Below, one piece after another: positions 22,803-37,800 of a stretch of DNA of 64,000 nucleotides. Position 1 is the first letter of the stretch; every line of letters begins with the position of its first letter. Where the stretch lies: contig JAPTHN010000004.1 of NCBI GenBank assembly GCA_026936325.1, forward strand, positions 48,573,289 through 48,637,288, read 5' to 3'. A program made the translations under genes and the position numbers. The DNA is from Platynereis dumerilii (taxonomy: Eukaryota > Annelida > Polychaeta > Phyllodocida > Nereididae). The notes under the pieces are model-generated. The model was not told the origin of the DNA. It did not search any database and saw nothing but the letters and a program-made list of their open reading frames with translations.

Positions 22803-25800
22803 ATGAATTTGGCAAATGCACTACTCGGTCTGCTCTTCCTGACATTCGCCCTCTTGGCAGCGGCCTTCCTCGGGTATTGTCTCCTCATCTTGTGGACAAG
22901 ATATAAACACAGACACTTCCCCTGCCCACAGCCATGCAGGTAATAGTATAAATATTGTTTATCTTTTTATACCTGTATTTAGCTCACTATCTTGTTGTCT
23001 ATGGGTTGGTTTTTGAACGAATAAGCTGTCTTCCAATTGGTACCAGTTGGTATGTCCATCATGTGTCTTGATACCATACATGTATAATTGTATATACTAT
23101 ATAATCTATTTGTCATATGTTACAGTGCACTCTGCTGCCAACCTCAATATTGTAAGAATAAAAGGTCAAATAATTGCTTGTCTTTCAGCTTTTTATTTGG
23201 TCACATGCTGGTGTTCCGAGAACAAATGAAAACAAAAGGAGAAAACTTTAGTCTTTGGACGCAATGGTAATCAATATCAAATATTTTATTAATAATTGTG
23301 TGTATGCCCACTTGCTCCTATTATTAGTGTGTGCTCCATATTCTCCACCAAACAGAAAATGGCCCCCAAGGGGCACATAATGCAAACACGATATTGCAAA
23401 TAGGGGATAGCTCATCTATTATGCCACAACGTTATCACAACAATGAAATTTTTTCACAACATTGTCAAACGTTGCCAGAATGTTGCACGCAGACGTCATA
23501 TCTTTGAGAGTGCTTCACAACGTTGTGACAACGTCATTTCTACCGTACAATTCCATGTAATTTTCACAAAAATTGTACAACCTTGTTGCCACGTAGATAT
23601 ATGCCAATTGGAGCAACATACTTCAAATTCATGCATCTTCAAACTTTAACTTTCAGGGCTCACCAGTATGGGAAGTCTTTTGTTATCTACTTTATTCATA
23701 TTCCTTGGATAGTGACCTGTGACGTCCGGGTTATACAGGTAAAATCTTTGATTCTCCCGATTTTTAGCTCTGCCCCTGGGCGAGGAACTATTGTGATGAG
23801 CAGATTTTTTTTGGTGTGACTCTGTGCATTAGATCCTGCAAAAGCTATGCATTGTAGCCATGTAGGAATCTGTTTCTTTGTAACTATGCTTTCTTGTGCT
23901 TACTGAAACAGATCAATCGATCATAGATCGATCGATAGATTTATAGACTGACTTGTGGATTGATTGCTAGTTTCATAGAGAGAAAGATAGATTGATAGAA
24001 TTATAGACAGATTAACAGACAGACAGTCAGAATCATACTTACACCAGGGATGGTGGAGCTATCATGCACTCTCCGACTGTTGGCTCTAGTTGACACTGTC
24101 AGCTGCCTCGTTGGGACAGTGATTGGGAGGGTAAAGTCCTCGCAGTCACTTGAAACTGAGAACTGCATGGTGCTGCCACCTGCCATACATTTCCTTTTGT
24201 ATGCAGAGCTGTCCAAAAAATCTTTCAAATTCCATTGCACACTAACAAAGTTTCTATATTTGAACCCTAGTCAGACTGGGTAATCATGTTCTAAAAGAAA
24301 GTAGACCAAGTCGTCAAGATACTCTGGAACAGCCTGATTTCTTTCAGAACAAGAAATTCTTTTAAAAAAAGAATTGTAGGGACCTGAGGTTTCTTCAAAC
24401 ACATATTTTATTTTCCAAATATTCAAATAATGTTTTATGTTTGTGTAGTTACATATATACCTCCAATGTACCACTGTGAGTGTGTGATTTAACAAACCTA
24501 ATACATGTTACCTCATGATTAGGCATGCCTAATTACATGTGTTATTAACATAGACAGCAAACCAAGCAATGAGAAACCCTTTTATATTCTTTGTCATTAA
24601 CATGAAGTTTCTATTTCCATAACAACAAACTAATTGTGGCTTGCATAATATTTGGATTATTACACTTTTAGACTGGCTAGTTTGTGAGAAGTTGAATATC
24701 TAATGTTCTCAATACAGTGTTTTCTTTTTTCGCATGTCTTATAAATTTATCATCTCAAATCATTATACACTTAAGCTATATAATTTTTTGAAGGAAATCT
24801 CTATGGCATAATATTATATCTTATTATGCTCCAATTGTGCTTTAGGTATGGTCCCCAATCACTCAACCATGACAGTCATGGTTGAGTGGCTCCCAAAGTC
24901 ATTACATGCAGTGATGGAGCTACCGAGCATCAAGAGGGGCAAATATATATGCTTGATTTGTAAATTGTAGTCACAGTCACCTTCTCTGTAGCATGAGTAC
25001 CCTCCTAATATTGGAGGTAAATATGGAGGGTACTCCTGCTATAAGGAAAGTATATGCGCAAGGCCAACTTCCTAGAGTGCCCCCCTCCAGAAACTCAAGA
25101 AGCTCCACCACTGCATTACACATAAATTGATGACAAATAGCACTTGGCTGATTCTTTTTGCCCCTTTAGTTAGGGACCTCCACTGTAAAATCTTTCCTCA
25201 TTTGGAGCTTATAACACAGATCTGAGATGGTCCCTACAAAAAAGTTATGTTCATCACACCCATTTTTGTTTTCTGCTGGCTTACAAAATTGTACACTAGG
25301 CTGTCACGGGTCTTGTTAGTAAACCCAATGTAACTCACTTTCGGATCAAATTTTACCATGAATGATAAGGACAGTTTTCATTGTGTTACATTGCGATCAA
25401 GTGACTTTGTTGCGCACAAATTGAATGTTATTTTAACTGTTATCATTTCAGGATGTGTTCATAAAGGACGACTTACCAAAATCAAAGTTTGTCTACCAAC
25501 AAATCCATACATGTCTTGGAACAAGGTATGTATCATATCATCATATATATAATGTTATAGTATATTGGTGATTTTACGCAAGTATGAATCACACTTTTTA
25601 TCATTACCAAATGCAAATTTATTACTTTACCTAAGTCTTTTTTAATTACTTTCTGAAAGTTTTTCAGTTTGCTTACTTGAAAGCGCCTGTTTGTTTATTG
25701 GCCCAGCATGTCATATTATGATTCTTAATTTCCTTTCTTCAATTCAGGTTTCTTGGCTCTTCTTTGGTCACAGAACCAGATAATGCAAAGTGGGCCAAGA

Positions 25801-28800
25801 AAAGGCAGGCGTATAATCCAGCATTTTTCAAATCGTAAGTTATAAATTGTTTGTAATAATTATATTGGATTAAAATAACTTCTCAGCTGGCAAGTCTACA
25901 TGCCATGTATAAGTACTCTATATCTTTGACACTTTTCTGCAAATGTGTTTGTATGTAATTATTAATTTTCAATATTTCATAATGTAAAGAGGATAGTATT
26001 GGCACCATATTCTCAGCATGTTGTTTCCCTTGGATAAATGATTCCTATTCTTCAACTCTGTTTTGCAATGAATATACCCTTTTTTGCATTCTGGCAAAGA
26101 CTCATGAGCATTTCTGGCAACTAAATAGCATGCCCGATTGGTTAATGCACTGTAAAATATTCCAGACAAAATTGGTTTTTTAGATTCAAAATGGTTTTTT
26201 GAAAAACCAAATTTCAATGCAAAAAACCAACATGGATTTTTGAAAAAACGTGCAAGCACTTTAAGAGATGCTTGTAGATAGACTGCCCATGATAGTATCT
26301 ACCCCTTTGCCTGTCACCTGCACAAGGGTATCTGGCATGTGAGACCTGCAGAGGGTATCTGGCATGTGAGACCTGCTGGAGGGTATCTAGCCTGTGACCT
26401 ACTTTTGGTGATTGACCTTCGACCTGCAGAAACTCAGCCTGTTTGTTTTCTTTATTAATTTCTTCATCTCAGAAAGACACCAAAAGTTTATCAACGCAAG
26501 ATAAAATTCTATTGAGACTGTATGCAAAGTTTTAGTGACAGAGATGAAACAGCATGACCAAGGCAGTTGTTATAAGTTTCAGAGCCATCCTCCCACAATA
26601 GAGATGCCGTTTGGCTTGCAAGCAAGCAAGCATCTCTAAAACCGAATTTTGTCCCCACATTTTTTAGAGTGTGGGGCAGTTAGTATTTTGGGCTGTAACA
26701 GTTGAAAAGTTATTAGAATGTGACGAGGGTTTCTCATTCCACAGAATATTTGAAAACCACAAAATGATCTTTTTTTCGATCCAGATCCTTGAAAGACCTG
26801 ATGTCAGAATTCAACAGTGTCGGAAATCAGTTTGTTGAGGTCCTTGGCAATTTTGCTGACAGCGGGCAACAGATTGAAATTGCGAGTTGGCTCCACAGAG
26901 CTGCTCTATCCATCATTTGCAGGGTATAGTCCAGTCATTCTACTGATGGACCCACCACAAATTGCAATAGTAATGATTCTGGTACCAAATTGATTGTTAT
27001 AATCTAGAGCAACTTATCTGAAGTTTACCCATTAATTTATGCATTGGAACATGACCTAATTAGCATAAATCCAAGATGGCGGCAGTAATAATCATGTTTT
27101 CTGCAAATAACATGGAAACTATTAGGTTTAGGGCTCATATTTGTATGAAACATGTATATAAACTTGGGTATTACAAACATTTTGACACCATTCCCATATC
27201 TCTATCTCTATTAGTTCTCGAGATATGGAATATTCACATATTTCACATTTCAGGAAATCTCTGTAAAACGGCCAAAAAATCTTAATTACTGGTCTTGATT
27301 CCAAATACTTAATTTATGATTTTTGTTTTAGCCATTGAGGATTCAAAGGGAAATATAGTGGACCATTTTCCACATTTTCCATGTCTGAACCTCAATTCTA
27401 TACCCGCACATCCCACATATTGCATGTTGAAGGTCATACCTAGAAAATGCATCGTTCGCCGGAAGTAGTGAATTATTTTATCCAACAAAGGCCTGAAATT
27501 GGGTCTGCGGGGTTATTATCATGCCTCTTAAGGATATGATAACTCATGTTCATAGAATGCAATCTTTTTTAAATAACTACAGTTATCTAGATGAGACTGC
27601 ATGAGGTAAGTTGATCCCCAGACTATGTCGATCCTCGGACTAAATTGATCTGTAGAAAATCGAAGGACATACACTTATTCGAATAATACCTTTGACTCCA
27701 GATTTGTGAAAGTTTCATAAGCAAAGTTTTGAATTTATGAAGCAAAACATTTTCACTATTGAAAAGTGAAACTGTGCTTTATGTTCAGGTTGCTGCCAAT
27801 TTTGTTGCATATTTCACGAGTGCATGGAAGAGACTCTCCAGATTGGTCAACAGACAAGAGTTGTATTGAGGTGTTGTTGTCTGGTTGATATGTTGCTAAA
27901 TTAGTTTTCCTTGGAGCACATGGAATCAACTTGAAAGTGAAACTAAGCAAGATTCTATTCAGTCAATACGACCATATAATTTGCTCACTGCAACAGGTGC
28001 ATTCGGTAGTTGTGTCGGCCACAGCACCAGTCAGCTTTCAAACCCAGTGACATAGCTCTTGGGATCTGGAAAGAGCTGTAATGGGAACCTTCCTCAGAGG
28101 ACAAAGTTGATTCATGTGATAAAGACATGACTCGGGTTCAACTTAAGCTATAAACCAAATTTCTGAGGATGATAGAGTTATGATCTTTATGCACTTCCGT
28201 AACATAACCGAGGAAAGTCTTCAATATTTTTTCTCTCATTCTGAGTGACAATGTTTCCCCAGGAGTAACTAGTTTAGTGACATTGGTATTCAGAATCACA
28301 GAATACACTCGGGACATCATATTCTATTGTATCTTTATTTTTGGGACTTTTGTCGAAAAGGTTCAGATATTAACTTGAACCTTGCCAGACATCAACTTGG
28401 GCTTGAAAGATATTTTCATTTATAATTAAGAGAAATTGACAGTCATTGAAGAGAAGCAATAATTTTTTCTTTAATTTGACATCCAGAAAGTTGTTAGCTA
28501 TTGAAACTCCCCGGGGCACAAAATTTGGAACAAACATCTATCTACTCCAGTCTCCCCTATACTGCAATAATTGCTCAATTAATGCTATTAAACATCAATG
28601 TGTTGGAGAAATGTGAGATGCTTGCTCCAAAATTGTAACATGACTGACTTTTGTTGTGCTTGTATAACCCAGATCAGCTGGGGCAGCGTATAACCTCCAT
28701 CTTTGTGAAGGGAGCTGCACTTACATTTCTGGTGACAGTCGTATGATGATGAGATGAGAAGCCAGGGAATCTGGCAAATGCCCTATTGATTCAGGGATGC

Positions 28801-31800
28801 CCAAGGTCTTTCAGTTGCCCCAGCATAGAATACTGGATACAACCCGCCTCCATTTAAGTCCCATGGGCTCGGACTAAAGTGAGTTCCCGGGATTAGATTT
28901 GAACCCATCAGAGCCAGTGGACAAGCGTGCTTAACCATAAGGCCATGGGGGAACATCGAAGGGGGGGGGGGCAATTATAATGTATCATTATGATCAAGTC
29001 GAATAAGAAATGGCACAGGAGTTGGTTCGGATTTTATCCAGATAAATTTCCACAATATACCATGCAACTTATATGAATCCCACTGTCGCTGGCAGGATAA
29101 CACTAACTCGGATCTTCTGTGACATCCAACAATGGTCAAGCAAAAAGTTGATTGAGATCCGCCAGATTGATGGCCACAATTAATCAAAACAATCTGCTGG
29201 CATGCACTACTCAACTGCATGGTGCTTGCCCTTCAGAGGCTCCAACAACGGAAAATTCTTCTTCCCAGTCCTGAGATACTACAATTCTTCTTCCCAGTCC
29301 TGAGATACTACAAGACTCCCCCGATGGCTCTCCTGTTTTGTGGAGCAGCAGTAGTGGAATTCAGGCCAGTGTTGCATTTGTATGATTACAATGCCCTCAA
29401 AACTAGCTGTATTTACAGTGCCACCTGTGAATAAGTGAAACCCTATTGAATGGTGGCATTGCATCAATGCTAAACATCCTGAGCAAAACTGCTTGTGGAA
29501 GCATACATTTTCATCCGATGAGAGGAAAACATATTTGGTCATAAAGACCGATACTTGAGGCATTTGGGATAAAAATGGCAGCCAATTTTCTCTCCTGCAG
29601 TCGGAGTTAGGTATGGGTCAAAGTCTTTGATAAGTAAGTGAAACACAGGCCCAATGTCATTTAATAGGGAAGGGTGGTTCACTTACTTATCAAAGACTTT
29701 GACGCATACCTAACTCCGACTACAGCAGAGAAAATTGGCTGCCATTTTTATCCCACATGCCTCAAGTATCGGCCTTTATGACCCAATATGTTTTCCACTC
29801 ATCGGATGAGAATTTATGCTTCCACAAGAAGTTTGGTTGAGATGTTTAGCATTGATGCAATGGCACAATATCATGCATTTCACTTACTTACAGGCGGCAC
29901 TGTACCATATTTCATTGATACCAACAGAATCGATTCCACTGTTAACTTCTATTATATTAACCATGCTTATAGTACTTCAAAACAGGCTGAATGCATTTGA
30001 CTACTTACATGCTTAAATGCCTAAGACAGTTGTTAAGAGGCATGACCATAAGAAATAGACCCAATAGAAGTTATTTCTTTGCTGTGAAATGGACAATCGT
30101 CAACAAATAATGCATTTTCATGGCATGACTTTGACATGCAAAAGGATGAGATAATAGGGGATAGAACTGAGTTAAAGATATAATTCATTTGTGAAATGGC
30201 CAACAAGGAGTCCCTTTAGCACCTCAATGGATAAAACAAAAATCATAATTAAAGTATTTGGAATCAAGACCAATAATCAAGTTTTTTTTGGCCGTTTTAC
30301 AGATATTTCCTGAAATATGAAATATGTGAATATTCCATATCTCGAGAAATAATTGAGATAGAGATACGGGAATTGTGTCTAAATGTTTGTAATACCCAAG
30401 TTTATATTCAAGTTTCATACAAATATGAGGCCTAAACATAATAGTTTCCATGTTATTTGCAGAAAACATGATTTTCACCGCCGCCATCTTGGATTTAGGC
30501 TAATTAGGCCATGTTCCAATGCATATATTTATGGGTAAACTTCAGGAAAGTTGCTCTAGATTATAACAATCAATTTGGTACCAGAATCATTACTATTGCA
30601 ATTTGTGGTGGGTTGACCCCTCTATTCTCCTAGAATGACTGGACTAGTATGACACTGATGCATTTTACTCAGATAGTGTTTCAATCGTATTAGAAGTAAT
30701 TGGTATGTAAGTTGGAGCTCTACTGTTTGGCGGTTCCTAAAGTTCTAGATACCGTTTGAATGTGATGAGCGAGAAAATAGTTGTCTGCCCATGAGATATA
30801 TGACAAAATCAAGTAGGTTTGGCAATAAACTTCCTTGCACAAATATTTATTAAAAGAGATTTGTATGTTGACTGTATTTTCATCAGCTGTATATATGGTG
30901 TACCTTTTCAAGCAAGATTAACAAGTCGTTTTTTGTCTGGAGCTTTCTGCCCTCACTCATGGCTTATTGACTTTCTTTGGAACATGTTATTGTGAACTTG
31001 CTAAATGCATGAATATGATCAGAAGAATGGCTGTGATATTACAGTCCTTGTCATACTTACGTGGAATCTCAAGTTTTTTTTCTATGCTGTTGAACTGTGA
31101 TATCAGAGATGACTCTATTCTAGCATTGCAATATATGTAAATTAACTTCAAGCTGTGATGTCATTTCAAACTGGGTCGGATTCCCCAGCTTCTAGCCAAT
31201 GTTGATCCTCCTGAACTGAGCGTCACAGTTTCAACACAGTGTCAGAGTAAGAGTTTTATCAGGGATAGCCCCTACAACTACGTCATCACAGCTTGATAGC
31301 CAATGGGCTGACTGTAAACTACGTCATCACAGTTCAAACATTGATATATTGAAGGAAGCATTACATTTTTGATCCCAATGATTTATCACAGCAATCACCA
31401 GTCTAATCCTACCAAATGGCAGCTTTGTGAGCATTCACAGTAGACAACTGTTATAATCCCCACATGTTGTTTGATAAATCTACAAACTTGCTAACTTACA
31501 ACTTTAAACTTTGATGGAAGTTGGTATAAACAGAAGGCTTTGACAAGTTGTTTGTAAACACATGGCTTATGTTTGTATATTTGTTCTGGCAGCCCATTGG
31601 CTGAGAGGCTGTGATGTCAAACTTGCATGGGTTTTTCCCAGACCCAATTTTAACTCTGACACTGAGTTGAAACTGTGATGCTCAGTTTGGTGAATTCGCA
31701 TTGGTTAGAAGCTGGGGAATCTGACCCAGTTTGAAATGACATCACAGCTTGTAGTTAATTTACATATATTGCAATGCTAGAATAGAATCATCTCTGACAT

Positions 31801-34800
31801 CACAGTTCAACAGCATAGAAAAAAACTTGAGATTCCGCGTAAGTATGACAAGGACTATAACAAGTCATTTTTTGTCTGGAGCTTTCTGCCCTCACTGATG
31901 ACTTATTGACTTTCTTCGGCCTAATTGGACACTTTGGAACATGTTATTTTGAACTTGCTAAATGCATGAATATGGTCAGAAGAATGGCTGTGATATTAAC
32001 AAGTCATTTTTTGTCTGGAGCTTTCTGCCCTCACTCATGACTTATTGACTTTCTTCGGCCTAATTGGACACTTTGGAACATGTTATTGTGAACTTGCTAA
32101 ATGCATGAATATGGTCAGAAGAATGGCTGTGATATTAACAAGTCATTTTTTGTCTGGAGCTTTCTGCCCTCACTCATGACTTATTGACTTTCTTCGGCCT
32201 AATTGGACACTTTGGAACATGTTATTGTGAACTTGCTAAATGCATGAGTGGTTATAAGACACTGAGTAACATCAGAAGAATGGCTTTGATATATATAGTC
32301 GGGCGATTTCAAGGGGTAAATTTGAAGGTGAAAAGAAATATAAAACAGAAACAAAGTAGACGACTTAATCAATTGTGGCATAGGTGTTTTACAATTCTTA
32401 CAGTATTATATTTTGTAATGATCCAATGCTTTATTTTGATTTATGTCGTGAATCTTTGTAGGTTGGATATGGAAAGGACTTGAAGGTTCTCACCGAAAAA
32501 AACCCGTTCAACGATGCAGTGGGTGACATGCTCCATATTATATCGCGAACAGGTCGAGATCCTATGACACATGTGAGTAGCCTGAGTATTCATACTTGAA
32601 TGCAAGAGTGACATTAAAATACATATTTTTGCCTTCACTTACTTTGTGGGATTGGTTGTGTTTATAAGATAATGACATTGAACAGAACTGAATTGTCAAA
32701 AATTGGCATCAATGATTTTGCTGTTTTTTTTTACCGTTGGTACAAAGTTCTTTCAGAAGGCATTTTCTTTGAATATTTAAAATAATTTTTACCACAAATT
32801 GGTTTAAACTTATTTAAATCTTTCCTCATTATGATGGGAGTTTCAAATGCCATTTTCTCGAATTGTAAATTTGTGACATTTCAGATAATGAATGTTCCGG
32901 ATGCAATATCTTTGGATACAATAGACATATCTTAACACATGAGGCATCATTTTAAAGCCTAATTCCAGCAGATTAAGTTATATGCAGAACTAACTTACTT
33001 TGAACTCATTTTGGTGGAGATGGTCACAATAATGTAATATTCTAGATAGTTTGCTGCAAGCGTCATGGATAAAAAGAAACCAGTAAATTATCCTTATGTT
33101 CCAGTTACCTTTCATGGCTGGAGATATGCCGAATGTGTTTCGTAAAGCTTTGGAAGTTGTGAAGAGTGAGGGGAAAAAATGGACGTCAGAGAGGGAAACC
33201 GCCTTGAAAAATGATGAATACGTGCCCCCTGACATCCTAAGCCACACCTTGAAAATGAAGGGTAAGATATCGGTACAGTGATCCCTGCGTTATAAGACCG
33301 CCCCTTCTGCAGTCATGATATGGTCTCTTTGGGGGGGAGCAGTCTCTCATGGGGATGCAAAATGCACTAGAAATACTGCTTAGTGTGACGGTCACATATC
33401 GCAAGTCAGTCTTACAACCGAGAGTTTGATGATCCACTTTATCAGGATACATACTTTTGGATATCCCTTTTTGCATTTTATTGGCCATCTTTTGAGGGGC
33501 TGTGATGTCAAACTTGCATGGGTTTTCCCAGACCCAATTTTCACTCTGACACTGAGTTGAAACTGTGACGTTCAGTTCAAGAGGATCAACATTGACTAGA
33601 AGCTGGGAAATCTGACCCAGTTTGAAATGACATCACAGCTTGTAGTTAATTTAAATCTATTGCAATGCAAGAATAGAGTCATCTCTGACATCACAGTTCA
33701 AAAGCATAGAAAAGAACTTGAGATTCCACGTCAGTATGACGAGGACTGTAAAGTATTTATATTCGGAATCAAATGATTGACAAACGTGTCATCAAAGTTT
33801 GTCTTTTGAATTTCAGAAAAGGGCATTCTTGATCACAACGATGACATCTTGGATGACTTTGTCGCCTTTTTCTTTGCTGGTGAGCACATCTTTTCCTATT
33901 TTACGGTACTATTGTTGAAATAAAAATTATACATGAACTTGAGGGCTCTTTTAGTCACATGATTTCAGCTGTCCTCAGCTAGGACTACAGGCAATTTTAT
34001 AGTGTATACATACTAATATTTCATTTGAGTCACATTCACCCTTTTAGGCCATGAAACGACAGGCAACACCATGAGTTTCATGCTAATGGAAGCTGGAAGG
34101 CATCCCGAAGTATTGAAGAGGTAAGGACTTAAACAAAAATTAGATACATAAATGCAATGCGAACTGTAATATTTTGAAGTGAGTGTTTACTTGGTGCTTT
34201 GTCTCAGAAATTCTAAGATTTCTCCTAGAAATTTCTGAGAGTATGATTTTGGCCCCAGAGGAGCTTCATAATGTGGAAATTGTGCAAGTTTCAAGCATTA
34301 GATCTAAATGGCAGTTGAAATAATGAATCAACTTAGGGGAGGTTTGATTCAGAAAAATTTTAATCTGGAATGAACTGTTCTCTCCACTGCTGAGAGTTCC
34401 TGGACCAAAAGAATCTGTCAATGTCCAAAAGGGTTCAGTTAAGATAACATTACTATGTATTGTATAGTAAAATAACGTGCTCATTACTTACCATCTTCAA
34501 CTTTTCTTCAACCATTTTGACAGGCTCTATGAAGAAGTGGATGAAGTGGTAGGCCAGAAACCTCACATCAGCCTAGAAGACATCAATAAATTGGATTACA
34601 TGAACTTGGTTTGGAAAGAGGCACTTCGAATGTATCCAATTGTCGCTCAAGTATTCCGTGAAGTAGACAGACCTGGGTTCAAAATTGATGGCACGGATGT
34701 ACCTAAGGGGACGGTAGTCGCGGTAAGTACTTTCCTGAAAGATCGAATGATTTCCGCAGCAAAACATTGACAGGTATATTTGCAAACACAAAAAAAAATT

Positions 34801-37800
34801 GTGTTCGTGTGTTTTTCTGGTGACAATATTGTCCTCCTGACTTCCTTGGGATAAAGGTCAGCTGCAGCTAACCACATTTTCTTGCACTAGGTATCATATG
34901 ATTTAAATCTTGAGATAAAAGTGTGATTAATGTGTGATCTAAATCGGTGAATTATCTTATAATTGATGTAACCCTGCTACTGTGACTCTCACTGTAGGGT
35001 TTTTTTTTATTGATCTTAGATGGATTACTGAATTCATCTCAGCTGTAATAACTTCCTTTACTCTATACATTGCAGCCCAGCACCTTCATGGCTTCAAGGA
35101 TGCCCGATTACGTTCCCAATCCACTGGAGTTCAATCCAGACAGGTTCAAGCCAGACTCTCCTGACAAGTAAATAAAATAACTCGCATTGTAAAAAACCAA
35201 AAAGAGTTTCTCTTTTTGAGACTGAAATAAAGTATATCGTTAACATTAATTAAGGAAAGACATAATAGATTTTTAGCTTCTCAGATCTCGATAACATATT
35301 TATCCTGAGGTCGGTAATAGAGTGCATCGTCTGCCCCCTAAAAATGAAAAAAATGAAATATTCATTTGCACTTTTGCCATATTGTTCCTTTGCCCGTAGA
35401 AACGCATTCTGCAAAATTTCAATAAGATCGGATGTGGCTTTAGGGTGGCACTTTTGTGTCAAAGTTCAGTCCAAAATAGTAAAAAAAATGATTCTTTGAA
35501 AAGTCGCGGTTAGAAATATCTAGCCTATGGTTGGCTGTACGATTTCAATGCATATACCATTTAAATGATCCTGGTCCTCTTTGTTCCAACAAAAGGAGTA
35601 ATTTCAAAGACACTTCATGTAGATTACATATAAACTGAACCAAATAAAAAAAACGCAAAACTATTTCCAGGGCTTTATTTTTCTAGATATGCTTCATATG
35701 GGCTTTTGAGTGTATGCTTCTGTGTAAGCAGGTATCAAAGGACTCAGTTGCATTAAATCACTCAAGTTTGACCATTTTTCGCATGTCTGTTGCCAAGTTT
35801 ATCACATTGGGGTATGGTGTGTGGACAGGGGTAATAGGCACCCCACAGGACAAATCTAATGATTTCATTTTAAAGCTTGAAGAAAATGATGGAAAAGGCC
35901 ACACAATTCACTTCATTTAGTGCCACCTGACTTGTGAAAAAATTTGTTTTTTGAGAAGTCAGGTGAAAGTTTTCCACACACAATGATATTCCAATGGAAC
36001 GATGCAACTACGGAAACAAGTTCTCAAACAACCTAAACAATAGCTATGGAATGAAAAACGATCAGAGTTTATCAGAAAGACTTCAAACAACCTGTGTGTC
36101 AGCTGCAGGGGTAAAAATCAGCACTTTATTTGCCCTCCTTTTGCTATTCTCACAACCACACATCTGGCCCGTAAGAAAAGCATAGAAGGGGACACATGGT
36201 ACTGTAATTTGTCCTACAGATGCTATACAGGTTGTTAGAGGTCTTTTTGACAGACCCTAGGCCTTTTTCACTCAGTTGCATGCGTATAGGCCATTCCTTG
36301 ACCTGTTTCCATAGTTGCAGCATTTCATTGCAATATCATTGTGTGTGACAAACTCTGACCTGACTTCTCGAACAACAACATTTTAACAAGTTAAGTGGCA
36401 CCAACTGAAGCAAATTGTGTGGCCTTTTTCATCATTTTCTTCAAGCTTTCACACTTTTAAAATCATTAGCTTTGCCCTATTGAATTCCTAATACCCGCAT
36501 CCAGTCACAATACCCCAGTGTGATAAACCTCGCCGCATATACGGATACGAAGGTCAGAATTTAACAATTTTATAGAAATGAGTCCTTTGACACCTGATTA
36601 TACATATGAATCAACTCAACAGCCCAGCTGATTGATATACAGAAAACTAAAGCCCTGGAAATAGTTTTGCGTTTTTTATTTGGTTCAGTTTACAATTACA
36701 TCAGAAAAGACTTGCTGTTGATTGTCAAGAAGCTAGTTGTCTCTCAGTTAGCACGTCAGTCTACATCACTAAGTTCAGCAAATGGACACTTCATGTAGAT
36801 TACATATAAAATTACATCAGAAAAGACACAATATAACAAATTGTCTGGTGCATTACATAGTGTTGAGATCCCAGGACCTTACCTGGAAATGGGTAGAGGA
36901 AATAAACCGAAACAAACCAGAGTCAGGTGTAAGGAGGTGTGAAGGTCTTTGGTATTTCGAAACTGAATCTCACACTCTAAAAAATGTCGGGACAAAATTG
37001 GTTTTTTAGATTCAAAATGGTTTTTTGAAAACGCCATGTTGGTTTTGCATTGAAATTTGGTTTTTCAAAAAACCATTTTGAATCTAAAAAACCAATTTTG
37101 TCTGAATTTTTTTAGATAGAGTGCATCAAGAGATTGCACTAGTTATTTAAACATATTTTCCTTGTATTGAGTAGTGGTAGAGGGAAAATTACCTTCAAGT
37201 GATTTTAACTTTTTTTTCCAGACCTGTGACCTATGCCACATTCCCATTTTCCATCGGACAAAGAAATTGCATAGGGCAAAACTTTGCTGTGGTAGGTGTT
37301 CAAAACAATCTTACAAAAATCATTGTTATAGCATCTTGGTGATTTCAGATTTTTTCATCAGGTAATTTCTAATAACGTAAATTTACAAATGGCTGAATGT
37401 CTTGCTGTCTTTACCGTTGCAACATTAAATACTTAGTTTCATGACTCTCTCTGGAGATATGTTTTAAAAAATCTACTTAATTGCTGTAAATTTTTTGGTG
37501 ACAAATTCAATATTTAATTAACTGACTTACTTCTCCCATGTAGTAGCCGGTTTGGTCACTGTATACCTGCACTCTAAACTGACCTAAACAAATTCTAAAC
37601 ATTTCAAATGTTTAATGTTTAGGTTCTCCATGGATGTTGCTTTCAAATGTTGTCAATGACAAGACCATGTTCAATATGAAGACATGACGTTTACAGTCTA
37701 AATGGGTTGTTGAGCATTCTAAACAACATGTATATCTCACTTAAACAAACTGCGTAGCTTTGCTAAACATTTGTGGAATCAGAATTGGAATATGTGGAGC

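Larger units (their letters stand above)
26927..30646. mobile_element. 3.72-kb element with ~600-bp TIRs, GTA duplication
   Basis: Ends TAGTCCAGTCATTCTAC and inverted TAGAATGACTGGACTA between GTA (26924-26926) and GTA (30647-30649). P450-A intron 6 has the empty site GGGTATGACACTAATGC. Arms pair from 26927 to about 27535 and from about 30035 to 30646 with moderate divergence. The middle holds a tRNA-like SINE, a 487-bp fold-back and no recognisable transposase, polymerase or capsid gene. The left end is 3 nt inside the exon 6 donor. The 3-bp duplication suggests PIF/Harbinger, but the superfamily is uncertain. Confidence 0.82.

Noticed and set aside
28785-28955. Functional tRNA gene
   Set aside because: A and B boxes are degenerate and no cloverleaf with acceptor stem can be drawn; a SINE fits better.
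26927-30646. Long-TIR element as a possible Polinton
   Set aside because: Only 3.7 kb, 3-bp rather than 6-bp target duplication, and no polymerase, integrase or capsid-like frame recognised.
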